DNA of 64,000 nt, from NCBI RefSeq assembly GCF_021390545.1, contig NZ_JAJUWR010000004.1, positions 62,001 through 126,000 of the forward strand, read 5' to 3'. Under the pieces are notes generated by a model. The model had not been told where the DNA came from and made no database searches. It worked only from the letters and a program-made list of their open reading frames with translations. The DNA is from Algoriphagus sp. AGSA1 (lineage in GTDB: Bacteria; Bacteroidota; Bacteroidia; Cytophagales; Cyclobacteriaceae). Positions 35,101 to 43,235 of the stretch are shown in pieces. How positions within the stretch are numbered: position 1 is the first letter of the stretch; every line of letters begins with the position of its first letter. Position numbers and translations under genes: made by a program.

Positions 35101-37541
35101 GAGGCCCAGGTGACGGATTCATCTCCCTGATTGGTGGCATAGAATACCAGTTTCCCCTCTTCTATTGCCAAGTTGGAGACAGTGAAATTTTTCTTGCCGC
35201 TTTGCCCGGCAATGTATGTGAAATTTGAAAAATCCATGGCCCCGTTCTTTTTCCATATTTCCTGTTGATGCGCTCCAAATTCCGCCAATATTTCCTTAGA
35301 GGGGATAGGCCAATCCTCATCACCATAGGCTGTGCGCATCTTTTCCCAGAGTTTGATGTCCGAAAAATCATATTGTCCTTCGGGGTCTATAGGAAGTAGG
35401 TTAAGGATACCGGGGAAGTTGCAAAAGATCCCAAGTAATTCTTTCGTACTGTGCTTGATATCTATTTTCCCCAGTAGTTTGATGATGCTATCCTTCCCGA
35501 AGAGAACGTAAGGAATCCTGAACGAACCGCCCAAAGGTGACCCGAGAAATACTCCGCGAAATCCAGCTGACTTGTTCAGCTTCTGCCAGGTGTCGCCATG
35601 GTAAACACCAAAATCCCTGACCAATACCCCCCCCATGCTATGGGCTACTATTTTTATGGGTTGGTTTTTGTCCAGCAGATCCCGGATCTTCAGATCAAAA
35701 GCGGCGGCAGTTTCCTTGAGCGGTTTTCTCCAGTCAAACTGAAAAGTGACCACATCGTAAGTTTTGGCAAGGCGCTCACCTAAATTCCGGTAAGAAGTCT
35801 TAATAAGTGAGTGTGCCGTTAGCTCACTAACCGGTTCGGGGAAAAGTGCCAATTCCTCCAATTTCCCTTTGAAAAAACCCAGGTAATCAATCCAAACCAG
35901 GTCATTTTTTCCCTCAGGGGTATTGGTCTTCCTGCCGATGTTGGAACCCATGATCCCAGGAATCAAGATTAATATTGGCTTGTTTCCACTGACCGTGTCT
36001 TGCAGGTACGAACCGTGTTCTATTCCCAATACCCCACGTTCTTTGGCTTTGCTTCGCAAGGTGAATTCTGCAGGAATCACACCTGGGTCTGCAGATATGC
36101 CAGCAACTACCGCATTTAAAGTAGGAGGAGTACAGAAGTATTTAAAATGGTCTATTTTACCACTTTGTTCTATAAACACACCTACTTGATCGTCATTCCT
36201 ACGGGATCCCCATTTCATACTTTCCGTATCAACGACCAGATCATTTTTCCCCCTGAAGAAAAACTTGCCCAGAAGCACCACCAGGGTTTTGAAACTCACG
36301 CTCAACTCAGAACTCCCTCCCACTACAAGCAAGGGGAAGTTTATCATAATATCAGAACTTTGGTTATTTAAAACCTTGATAAACGGAGACTTGGGATTCA
36401 TGGATTCAAGTCCCGGAAGCACATCCACATCGTCCTTGCAGGCCACTGCCTCCATGATAAACTCCTTGAACGCCACAAAAATTGGATTGCCCACGTGCCC
36501 TACTGCAAGACCTATAAGATTGAAAGTGACGTTAAGGTATATATTAAGCCTATTGGATGCCAGGGTGGTACCGTTTGCCGGCCCCGCCACTCTGACCATT
36601 GACCGGACTTTTATCCCCCTACCAGCAATATTCTCTTTGATTTCCCTGATAACCTCCCGGTCTCTTGTCCGGTCTGCTTTGAACAGGAGTTCGTCTTCGA
36701 CGGTATCAAAACCCGAGGGATCAGTGCAGAACCTAGCCAGGAGTTCTGCCAAAAGCCCTCCCCGGGATTGGCTCAAAAGATCCAGTTCTATATTATCGGG
36801 AAGACTCTTCACCAAACCCAGCATATTCTCCAGCGGACTGGCTGTCAGTGATCTATGCTGAAAAGCCAGCAAATTACCTTCCTTATACTTAGATGATTGA
36901 CTGCTGCCATCAAACAGATTCTGCCAATCCGCTGAGTCTTTTAGATCCCCAAAGGAATTTTGAGTGGATGAGGCTGTCCCATGGAGCAACAATAAATAAG
37001 GAGAAGAAACATCGATCTTTGCGACACCAGAAGGGTCAAATTCCAGGCTACTCAATTCGATAGAAGGCGAACATTTGGCCAAAACCCCAAACTGCACCTG
37101 CTGAAATTCCACTCCTGGAAAAGCCAACTGTTTGTTTTCAAGGTTGGTGGCCATCTCTCGGATCTTGGGCTTGATGATTTTCTTTTTAACAAAAACCTTC
37201 ACCAGCTTAATGCCGATTTTCTTAAAAATGCCTCTATCCTGTTGATCAGATTCCAATTCATCAGGCAGATAGAATTCATCCCCATCAGCTGATCGCTTGA
37301 CATCCTTGGGAAACAGTGTCCGGATGGTCTCGCTATCACCCATCCATACAGTATCGTCCTCAAACTCAAACTCGATGATAGACTGCTCATCCAAGTCGAT
37401 GTTTTGCTCGGGGACATCGCCCCTGGAAGGACTGACCACCGTATAAGCCTGGTGAAGCCGGTATAAATCAAATCCGGAGTCTTCCCCTGTCACATAGGGA
37501 AGATGATCCTGTCCTTTTAGCTTTATTCTCAAAATAGCCAT
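32160..37541 (-). CDS. CHAT-domain protease fused to two alpha/beta-hydrolase domains and a helical-repeat tail
   Basis: A 1793-residue cytoplasmic protein (no signal peptide or membrane helix). Order: unassigned N-terminal domain (1-150); first alpha/beta hydrolase (about 180-420; oxyanion LLLHGT 184-189, nucleophile S259 in SQSRG); second, LCAT/lipase-like hydrolase (about 520-720; LIPGIMGS 526-533, FDWR 602-605, nucleophile S635 in AHSMGG); an unassigned middle region (about 905-1160); CHAT caspase-like domain (about 1265-1470) with catalytic H1331 in LAGHGVY and C1372 in FVNCCYLG; and a TPR-like helical region (about 1485-1793). CHAT domains cut proteins in several bacterial immunity systems, and lipase domains suggest membrane attack. 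The effector role here is inference. No partner gene is adjacent. Confidence 0.88.
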   Translation of the reverse strand: MAILRIKLKGQDHLPYVTGEDSGFDLYRLHQAYTVVSPSRGDVPEQNIDLDEQSIIEFEFEDDTVWMGDSETIRTLFPKDVKRSADGDEFYLPDELESDQQDRGIFKKIGIKLVKVFVKKKIIKPKIREMATNLENKQLAFPGVEFQQVQFGVLAKCSPSIELSSLEFDPSGVAKIDVSSPYLLLLHGTASSTQNSFGDLKDSADWQNLFDGSSQSSKYKEGNLLAFQHRSLTASPLENMLGLVKSLPDNIELDLLSQSRGGLLAELLARFCTDPSGFDTVEDELLFKADRTRDREVIREIKENIAGRGIKVRSMVRVAGPANGTTLASNRLNIYLNVTFNLIGLAVGHVGNPIFVAFKEFIMEAVACKDDVDVLPGLESMNPKSPFIKVLNNQSSDIMINFPLLVVGGSSELSVSFKTLVVLLGKFFFRGKNDLVVDTESMKWGSRRNDDQVGVFIEQSGKIDHFKYFCTPPTLNAVVAGISADPGVIPAEFTLRSKAKERGVLGIEHGSYLQDTVSGNKPILILIPGIMGSNIGRKTNTPEGKNDLVWIDYLGFFKGKLEELALFPEPVSELTAHSLIKTSYRNLGERLAKTYDVVTFQFDWRKPLKETAAAFDLKIRDLLDKNQPIKIVAHSMGGVLVRDFGVYHGDTWQKLNKSAGFRGVFLGSPLGGSFRIPYVLFGKDSIIKLLGKIDIKHSTKELLGIFCNFPGILNLLPIDPEGQYDFSDIKLWEKMRTAYGDEDWPIPSKEILAEFGAHQQEIWKKNGAMDFSNFTYIAGQSGKKNFTVSNLAIEEGKLVFYATNQGDESVTWASGIPKSMRLGNQVYYANVTHGNLSKEKNLFTAIEELLIFGSTKRLQNSLPTSRGEQENFVPQEMEVFDISEENLVATLLGIHEQEDTWQDEKPINVQVTHGDLKYSKYPVLAGHFENDAILNAERAIDRHLNWELSRLHSLGLYPGAIGTSQIVLSGATSPSAFKGGIIVGLGPQGELSGYYLITSVEKGVSRYLTIKKEQEPEADSKQDFSLNGISVIAIANNFGGLSIESSIRAVLTGVQRANRNVYEVYKGSIRGIEEVEIIELYHDRALSILKSVQRLNSDSQKDFNVVFNANGLNYSLGKQRRIPVDNSLDWWTRITISVATRNSLQEDGGEMIRMAITTDGASEKVEYIPSSDQTLDILLRQMTAKNQFSPEIAKAMFELLVPFQFKDLIKQLNNINWVVDGASAAYPWEMLMDSVESDPLCVNMGMVRQLATSHSRMTMAKVPESTALIIGDPVLDGFMTQLPGARQEAEAVGAILRRQDYRAMSLINAKAPDIVMALFSRNHKIIHLAGHGVYRYGAKNSTGMVIGDNTFLTPGQIAGMSSSAELVFVNCCYLGQMDNSEELMSQQSNRFAANIGTQLINNGARVVIVAGWAVDDAAALEFSMEFYKYMFSGYGFGKAIKEARKTIFKKYKNNTWGAFQCYGDPFYKLTAGGSGATQDEDLCMEEIEIELENLLELMSANEFDFGYVSGRVEQVYSVAVKRSRSNSRILELVAGIYAGLMDYEKACSTYNKLFKSERAGYSVRAFEQYCNIRAKLAVKLYADNKLKIGEALEEIDKVIQELLDLSRLLGETGERISLLGSAHKRKLQLSLLAGEGDFEALDHAIAAYRSASERCNNSDPYPLCNWLILLQLKLWLEGKTYIGKAQKEAINSLHKIYENYSQNVKDSDDYWTMSNFAGMTLALFLLSKSPQKGDNITDAYLMLWKKAGHKGHKKAELEQLDVIETLLGKIPGEKSYTARSVILELKSALAEIG

Positions 37542-37830
37542 GGGTAAAAATCGTTAGATTATAACTAAAATTTTATATAACAATCATTCGCGATATCAGC
37601 CACCACCCAATATATCGCTTAAAATAAGTGCAATGGGAGGGGAAAAATCGTCCCGGTATTTTTTAAAACCACCTCTTCGCCGACCTCAGTCCATGGTGTG
37701 TACTTACCACAGAAACCATTACAAATTAAGAAATATTAGAGAATAATTAAGCATCAATACAGAATAAAACAAACGAAAATAATCAAATAACAGAATATTT
37801 ATTAGTTAATGTGCCTATCCAAAAAAATAA

Positions 37831-37915
37831 CAATTACCTCATTTCTTTGCTTCACTGGATGGAAGACCGAAGTTGCCTTCACTGATGTTACTTGAATCTT
37901 ATTACGCTTTATAAC
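37831..37915. repeat. Dispersed element E, copy 3 (partial)
   Basis: Shares TTTGCTT(T/C)ACTGGA, GGAAGA(C/T)CGAAG and the ending ATG/ACGCTTT with elements at 42979-43122 and 45676-45825. It lies about 75 bp from element D copy 3. Confidence 0.6.
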
Positions 37916-37988
37916 TAGGGCATACTGAAAAATGCCAGTAGTAAATCAAAAGCTATCATTTTGAATGATCACCTCATTTTTCATGTGT

Positions 37989-38076
37989 TTATTTTTGATT
38001 TTTATAGGTCACATGGAATCTCGCATAGTAGATAATCATCCCTTTGTGTATCGCCTTCGACATGCTCGATTTCATA
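37989..38076 (-). repeat. Dispersed leader element D, copy 3: micro-ORF ahead of a decayed start
   Basis: On the minus strand ATG (38075) to TAA (37989) gives 28 codons starting MKSSMSKAIH and ending ARFHVTYKNQK. After 4 nt comes ATGAAAAATGAGGTG, a 12-codon frame (MKNEVIIQNDSF, stop) that may be the front of a lost gene. Indel-free alignment with copy 2. Confidence 0.7.
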
Positions 38077-38099
38077 CAAACGATTTTTAAGCAAGTCTC

Positions 38100-38204
38100 A
38101 CTAGTTCAATCCCTTTAGGGTTGCTAGCGCCTGCATCGATTCCAACATCCCCCGGTTGCACCAGGGGTTAATCAAAAGTTTGACCACTCCATGGTCACGG
38201 GAGT
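38100..38204. repeat. Triple-hairpin REP-like module, copy 2
   Basis: Same order of stems as 30171-30274: AATCCC/AGGGTT, CCCCGG...CCAGGGG and TGACCAC-tcc-aTGGTCA. Substitutions reduce some pairings. Confidence 0.75.
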
Positions 38205-38280
38205 ACAACAGGAAACCGTCCATTCCAAACTACATGTTATTTGGGAACCCAATCGATTTGCTTAATACTCATACACTACT

Positions 38281-38370
38281 GATCGTGCCGTTGGCACTCT
38301 GAAAAACATCAACTATATCGTTGACCCAGAATTGAGTTCTGGGCATTTACTGGCCTTGCCTTTGTCAAGG
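38281..38370. repeat. Fragment of the 487-bp unit
   Basis: Starts with the right arm GATCGTGCCGTTGGCACTC and continues through CCAGAATtgagTTCTGG, GGCATTTAC and GGCCTTGCCTTTG, in the order seen at 15709-15790, without the left arm. Confidence 0.75.
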
Positions 38371-38454
38371 GGTACCATTATCAAGAGTAAAGGGGAGCTA
38401 CCTTGTCAAAAAATCATGAAGTAGGGTTTTACAAACGGAAATGAAAAATAAAGG

Positions 38455-38520
38455 TCCTTTTCGTGCAATCTGCGCTGGTCTGCGTCTTTATCTGCGAAAA
38501 TCTGCGGGAACTCTTGAAAC
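38455..38520. repeat. TGCG-rich dispersed repeat fragment
   Basis: TTCGTGCAATCTGCGCTGG and GCGAAAATCTGCGGGA are words shared in part with 22001-22030. Such TGCGAAAATCTGCG strings are common intergenic repeats in many bacterial genomes. Together with 37542-37830 (AT-rich upstream region of the CHAT gene) this completes a spacer without genes. Confidence 0.5.
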
Positions 38521-38630
38521 TTTCAGAAAAAAGCCCCCTTCGGACAAATTTTCCAAAGAGAGCTTTTAAGTAAATAGAGGTAAATCTATAGTCACAGACC
38601 AGTGTTTGGTTAAGTATAAAAAGTATCTGA

Positions 38631-38686
38631 TAAACCTGTCAGTTTAGCCAGTAGCAAGCTAAAAACTGGCTAAACTGACAGGTTTA
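38631..38686. terminator. Perfect 22-bp inverted repeat after the tricorn gene
   Basis: Arms 38631-38652 (begins TAAACCTGTCAG) and 38665-38686 are exact reverse complements with a 12-nt loop. Outer flanks ACCAGTGTTT and AACACACTGGT continue the symmetry imperfectly. It lies 20 nt downstream of the tricorn stop codon on the minus strand. There is no T-run, so it may stabilise the mRNA 3' end or be a mobile palindrome rather than an ordinary intrinsic terminator. Confidence 0.6.
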
Positions 38687-38706
38687 AGTCAACAACACAC
38701 TGGTTT

Positions 38707-41700
38707 TTAATTCCTGTCCTCGTAAGCCGGCCTTGCGGGTACTTTAAATCGATCACTGGTATCCAAGAGTCTCAGTACCTCCTGAATCGCAGCTTCCAGC
38801 TGGGCATCGGTGCCTTTGGCCAGGCTTTCAAAATCCTCTACCACTTCAATATCTGGATCTACTCCATAGCCTTCCTTGAACCAGGTGCCGTCAGGATCAT
38901 ACATCCTAAAGGTAGGCACAGTCACAGAGCCGCCATCAATGAGACTTGGGGCACCGGAAATACCGATCAAACCTCCCCAAGTACGGGTGCCGATCAGTGG
39001 ACCGATTTCTCTTTTGCGGAAATAGTCAGGGAAAGCATCTCCTCCCGACCCGGAAAACCCATTGATAAGCATCACCTTGGGGCCGAAGTTTCCGGAAGGT
39101 GGCCATGCCCAGTCCTGTCCGTCACGAACTGCCCAGAAAGCTAGGGGCTTTCGGTCAAGTAGCTCTACAAAGCGGTCGGGAATCTGTCCTCCATTGTTAA
39201 ATCGCTCATCAATGATCATCCCTTCTTTTTCCATTTGCCCATAAAACTGACGGAACAATTCATTCTGGCCATCCACTCCAGTACTGGGCACGAAGATGTA
39301 GCCGATCTTCCCGTCCGTGGCCTCATCCACTCTGGTACGGAAACCATTGATCCAGGCCAGGTTTCGAAGTCTGGCTTCTGACCCAAGCGGCTCCACCAGC
39401 ACTGTTCTCGCACCCTGCAAAGAAGCCGAGCTGTTTACTGTCAGTTGAACAGTTTTACCAGCCAGTCCCTGAAAGGCTGCAAAAATAGATTTAGTGGCAT
39501 CGATAGGCTGGCCGTTGACGGCAAGTATAAAATCCCCTTCTTTCACATCGACCCCTGATCTGCTAAGCGGTGAGCGTACCTCTACATCCCATGGAGCTCC
39601 ATTGATAATCCTCGTGATTTTATAGGCTCCATTTTCCAGAACAAAATCAGCTCCTAGATAGCCTACAGAAAGGCTTGGGCCGGAATCCATATCCCCTCCA
39701 CCATTGTAGGTATGGGAAGCGTTGAGTTCGGCGATCAAGTCACCAATGATGATGTTCACATCTCTTCTGGAGCCTGCCTGGTCAACTAAATCCCCATAAC
39801 GCTTTCGCATGAGATCCCAATCTACACCATGCATAGTAGAATCATAAAAGTAGTCTCTCTCAAACCTCCAAACATCATTGAAAATCTGCTTCCATTCCTC
39901 AGCGGGAACCACCGTCATCTGCATTTCAGCAAGAGGTACGGTTTCCTCGATTTTCTGTCCCGGGGCCGGATCTATCACGGCTAGTTTTCCCTGGGAGAAC
40001 ACCATTACCTTTTTACGGTCAGCAGAAAGTGAAAAGCCTCCCACTCCATCGATCACGGTCTTGGATTCCTTCTCTTCAAAGTCATACAATTCCAGTTTGC
40101 TTTTTGATCCATTACCTTCACCAGTGTTGGGGTACCGTACATATAGCAGTTTACCCTTCAGAGAAGCCAGATCGCCTATATTTCCCGAAGGGATATCCAG
40201 CATTTCTATCCTGCTCTCAAACGCAGAGGTTTCGAACACTATTCCTTTTGGCTCTTCCTTATCCTTCTTCCCTTCTTCCTCTTTCTCCTCAGTCTTCTCC
40301 TCTTCCAAATTGATCTCATCATTTTCCAGGGCTATCAGAGATGGAACCGACTTATCCAAAGTACCCACAGCCACTCCAGTGGTATTGGAATAAATAAACG
40401 TATTATCTATATCCGAATATTGGGGATTAAAATTCCTGTTGGTGGTGAAGAAAAGGTACTTCCCATCTTCACTGAAGGTAGGGTTTTGGTCAGAATAGAA
40501 ACCGGAAGTGATTTGCGAGGTATTACCCGATTTGGTATCAAAAACGTACAGCTCAGAAGTTGCCCTGTTTTTCTTGGAAAGACTATAAGCTATGTATCGG
40601 TTGTCCGGAGACCAGCTCACCCCAAAACCTTGGAGATTACCTTCAAACATATACTTGCCCTGGTCGATCACCTGAACAGCGCCTGAAGCCGCATCTATCA
40701 GCATGATTTCCATGGCCTGATTGACACTCACTATCTTTTTGCTATCCGGAGACCAGTAGATATTGTACCCGTAACCTTTTTTGAAATTGGTCAAAGTCTT
40801 GGCTTGACCGTCAGCATCCAATGATTTGGTAGTGAGCTGATATTCTCCAGTGGCATCAGACCAGTAGGCGATTTTTTTTCCATCAGGAGCTATTTCAGGA
40901 TATCGCTCAGCCACTCCGGAGGTATTGCTCAGATTGGTCACAAAGCCCTTCTTAGCAGGAAGGTTAAAGATCTCTCCCCTGGCGCCGACTATGACCCGGT
41001 TTCCATCAGGAGAAATACTGGCTGACATAAGATCAGATTCCACACTAACGATTTTGGGGATCATAGGCTTTTGGTCTGAAATGATCTGTATCTCTACTCG
41101 CTTGGATTTCCCGGAAGCCAGATCAAAGAGGTATAAACTTCCCCCTGCTTCAAAAACGATCTCCTTATCACTATTGGATGGGAATGTGATGTCAAAATCA
41201 GTAAACTCGGTCAGCTGGGAGTTTTCTTTCGTGTTGAGATCATATTTCCAAAGGTTGTTTCTCTTCTCCGGACCATTATCAGACATGTAATACACCGCAT
41301 CACCTATCCACATGGGCAGTTCATCATTGGCAGCGTTGTCTGTGATGTTCTCAGTTTTATAAGATGCCAAATCAAAAATAAGTATGTCAGGTGCTGTTCC
41401 TCCACGGTACCTTTTCCAATTACGGTTTACCCTACTTCGGTCAGTGTACGCAAATTTCTTCCCATCCGGAGAATAAGATGCAAATTCACCGTATGGTACG
41501 GGCAGCTTGCCAGGCAATCCTCCAGTCACTGGTACTGTATAGAATTGATTAAAGCGCTCCTTACCACTTTCCCTTCCTGAGGTAAACAAGATGGATTGTC
41601 CATCAGGAGTCCAACCTTGTACATAATCAGGCATGCCATGGTAGGTAAGACGTGTAGGTATCCCCCCGGTGGCAGGCATTACATACACATCAACATTCCC

Positions 41701-41949
41701 ATTATAATTGGCTGAAAAAGCTATTTGCTTCCCATCGGGAGAAAATCTGGGATACATCTCGGGACCGGCAGGGGAAGTAAGCCGCTGAGCGACGCCCCCT
41801 TCTTTGGCCACTACCCAAATATCGTCTCCATAGGTGAACGTAATTTGTGTTTCTGATACATCGGGCAACTGCATTAGCCTAGCGTCCGTTTGGGCCTGAC
41901 TTAACATGGGACTTGCCATAATAGACAAGCAAAGAATAAGTTTTCTCAT
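38707..41949 (-). CDS. Tricorn-type protease (S41 family) with TolB-like propellers and PDZ domain
   Basis: A 1080-residue exported peptidase. The ATG at 41949 is chosen because it yields a signal peptide (MRKLILCLSIMASPMLSQAQ); an upstream in-frame start would add 27 unsupported residues. Repeated YPRFSPDGKQIAFSA-type motifs from about 50 to 530 form two beta-propellers that gate peptide access. A Glu/Lys-rich linker (EEEKTEEKEEEGKKDKEE) leads to the core. The PDZ domain carries VKEGDFILAVNGQPID, and the S41 domain has nucleophile S968 in GFSGSGGD. Tricorn cores degrade oligopeptides, here probably in the periplasm. The histidine of the catalytic tetrad is likely in ELNASHTYNGGGD. Confidence 0.93.
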   Translation of the reverse strand: MRKLILCLSIMASPMLSQAQTDARLMQLPDVSETQITFTYGDDIWVVAKEGGVAQRLTSPAGPEMYPRFSPDGKQIAFSANYNGNVDVYVMPATGGIPTRLTYHGMPDYVQGWTPDGQSILFTSGRESGKERFNQFYTVPVTGGLPGKLPVPYGEFASYSPDGKKFAYTDRSRVNRNWKRYRGGTAPDILIFDLASYKTENITDNAANDELPMWIGDAVYYMSDNGPEKRNNLWKYDLNTKENSQLTEFTDFDITFPSNSDKEIVFEAGGSLYLFDLASGKSKRVEIQIISDQKPMIPKIVSVESDLMSASISPDGNRVIVGARGEIFNLPAKKGFVTNLSNTSGVAERYPEIAPDGKKIAYWSDATGEYQLTTKSLDADGQAKTLTNFKKGYGYNIYWSPDSKKIVSVNQAMEIMLIDAASGAVQVIDQGKYMFEGNLQGFGVSWSPDNRYIAYSLSKKNRATSELYVFDTKSGNTSQITSGFYSDQNPTFSEDGKYLFFTTNRNFNPQYSDIDNTFIYSNTTGVAVGTLDKSVPSLIALENDEINLEEEKTEEKEEEGKKDKEEPKGIVFETSAFESRIEMLDIPSGNIGDLASLKGKLLYVRYPNTGEGNGSKSKLELYDFEEKESKTVIDGVGGFSLSADRKKVMVFSQGKLAVIDPAPGQKIEETVPLAEMQMTVVPAEEWKQIFNDVWRFERDYFYDSTMHGVDWDLMRKRYGDLVDQAGSRRDVNIIIGDLIAELNASHTYNGGGDMDSGPSLSVGYLGADFVLENGAYKITRIINGAPWDVEVRSPLSRSGVDVKEGDFILAVNGQPIDATKSIFAAFQGLAGKTVQLTVNSSASLQGARTVLVEPLGSEARLRNLAWINGFRTRVDEATDGKIGYIFVPSTGVDGQNELFRQFYGQMEKEGMIIDERFNNGGQIPDRFVELLDRKPLAFWAVRDGQDWAWPPSGNFGPKVMLINGFSGSGGDAFPDYFRKREIGPLIGTRTWGGLIGISGAPSLIDGGSVTVPTFRMYDPDGTWFKEGYGVDPDIEVVEDFESLAKGTDAQLEAAIQEVLRLLDTSDRFKVPARPAYEDRN

Positions 41950-42289
41950 AGAAAGTAATAAGTTGGATTTAAGTACATAATAGGTCTTAGGGTCATCTAT
42001 TTTGAATCCCTTCTCAAAGAGACAGGTCATTGTTTTTATATTGATCAGAATGGAAAAAATTTCTGACTAGGTACAAGTTATAGAAAAAACAGTACCATTA
42101 GGCATATCGAGACCTTAAGTAACTGACAATAAACCAGGTGTACAAATAAGGCCATTCCAGACTGTTTCATAACCGGACAGTACTTACGTTCGATATCACA
42201 CAATCCACTCCTTTTGCTTAAAATATTTTGAAAGATTTTTCGTCTAGGAAAAAGAAAACAACGGAAATCTGCCTAACCAGTACAGCACA
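41950..42289. other. Divergent promoter spacer, nothing recognised
   Basis: About 340 bp between the tricorn gene (minus) and the CAP-protein gene (plus). AT-rich, with no ORF, repeat module or clear promoter box. Confidence 0.45.
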
Positions 42290-42961
42290 TTGAACCTAAG
42301 GATTATCACCATACCCCTATTGTTTTTCGCTAAAAGCTTACTAGCCCAAACATGGATCCCCTCTGATTATAAACGCTTTACACCTGAAGAATTCTTTCAG
42401 TTGGCTGCTGTTCATCAAACTATTAATTATAAACAGCTGGACAGAGGCCTATTGCAGGCAGCTATGTTTCATGTGACCAATGAAGTGCGTATCAAGCATG
42501 GATTGCAGCCCCTTGAGTACTCAGTGACAATAGAAAAAGTGGCTTCAGAACATGCCGCCGATATGGTGAAATATAACTTCTATGGACATGTCAGCACTGT
42601 AAAGGGCAAAAAAACAATCAGCGATCGCCTTGCCCTGGAGGGGATTAAAAAGACATATTTCGGTGAAAATATCAGTTCAAGCATAGGTTTGCAGTATCAG
42701 GAAGGCCGGCAAATCAATATACCAAGGAGTGGTGGCATGTACACCTATGCCTCTTCCAGGCGTGAGGTGATTCTCCCACATACCTATTTGAGCTATGCCC
42801 GGGAGGCAGTGAAACTCTGGATGAATTCCCCTCCCCACAGAAAGAACATTCTGAACCCGAATTTCACCCAGCTGGGATGTGGAGCCCAGAGCTACAGCAA
42901 CCGTGAATTTTTCAACGTGCCATACCTGATGGGCGTGCAGTGTTTTGGCAGTGAGAAGTAA
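42290..42961 (+). CDS. Secreted CAP-domain (SCP/PR-1/YkwD-like) protein
   Basis: A 223-residue exported protein. The start is a TTG (42290), which gives a signal peptide NLRIITIPLLFFAKSLLAQ; no ATG fits better. The CAP signature is clear: HVTNEVRIKHGLQPLEYSV, then ASEHAADMVKYNFYGHVS with the two cavity histidines, and HRKNILNPNFTQLGCG near the end. An insertion of about 40 residues rich in Tyr, Ser and Arg (YQEGRQINIPRSGGMYTYAS) splits the second half. Bacterial CAP proteins are extracytoplasmic and mostly of unknown activity. Confidence 0.9.
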   Translation: MNLRIITIPLLFFAKSLLAQTWIPSDYKRFTPEEFFQLAAVHQTINYKQLDRGLLQAAMFHVTNEVRIKHGLQPLEYSVTIEKVASEHAADMVKYNFYGHVSTVKGKKTISDRLALEGIKKTYFGENISSSIGLQYQEGRQINIPRSGGMYTYASSRREVILPHTYLSYAREAVKLWMNSPPHRKNILNPNFTQLGCGAQSYSNREFFNVPYLMGVQCFGSEK

Positions 42962-42978
42962 TCCTTTTTTATTTAATA

Positions 42979-43122
42979 TGATTATCCGCAATGATGTCAG
43001 TCACCTTAGATCCTTTGCTGGTCTGGTCAGAAGACCGATGACGGAAGGCCGAAGCAGCGTCAATGTTTACCATATCCTTTGTTGCTTTTGACTATTTACT
43101 GTCAGGAAAGCGTATATACATA
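42979..43122. repeat. Dispersed element E, copy 1
   Basis: Begins TGATTATCCGCAATGATG and ends AAAGCGTATATACATA. It matches 45676-45825 over its whole length with substitutions and small indels, and 37831-37915 in part. It fills most of the gap between the CAP gene and the next gene. Confidence 0.75.
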
Positions 43123-43235
43123 TTGTTTAAAATTTGGATAGAAAGTAGCTGGACAGAGTCAAATTTAATAGTTAGATTTTTTATTGGATTTCCTGCGCAA
43201 TTTGGGGAAATTACATCACACAAACTTTGAGCATC

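Noticed and set aside
36265..36861. 198-codon ORF antisense to the CHAT gene
   Set aside because: Shadow frame; no motif or start context.
39878..40393. 171-codon ORF antisense to the tricorn gene
   Set aside because: Shadow frame of a well-supported gene; Ser/Phe-rich composition typical of antisense frames.
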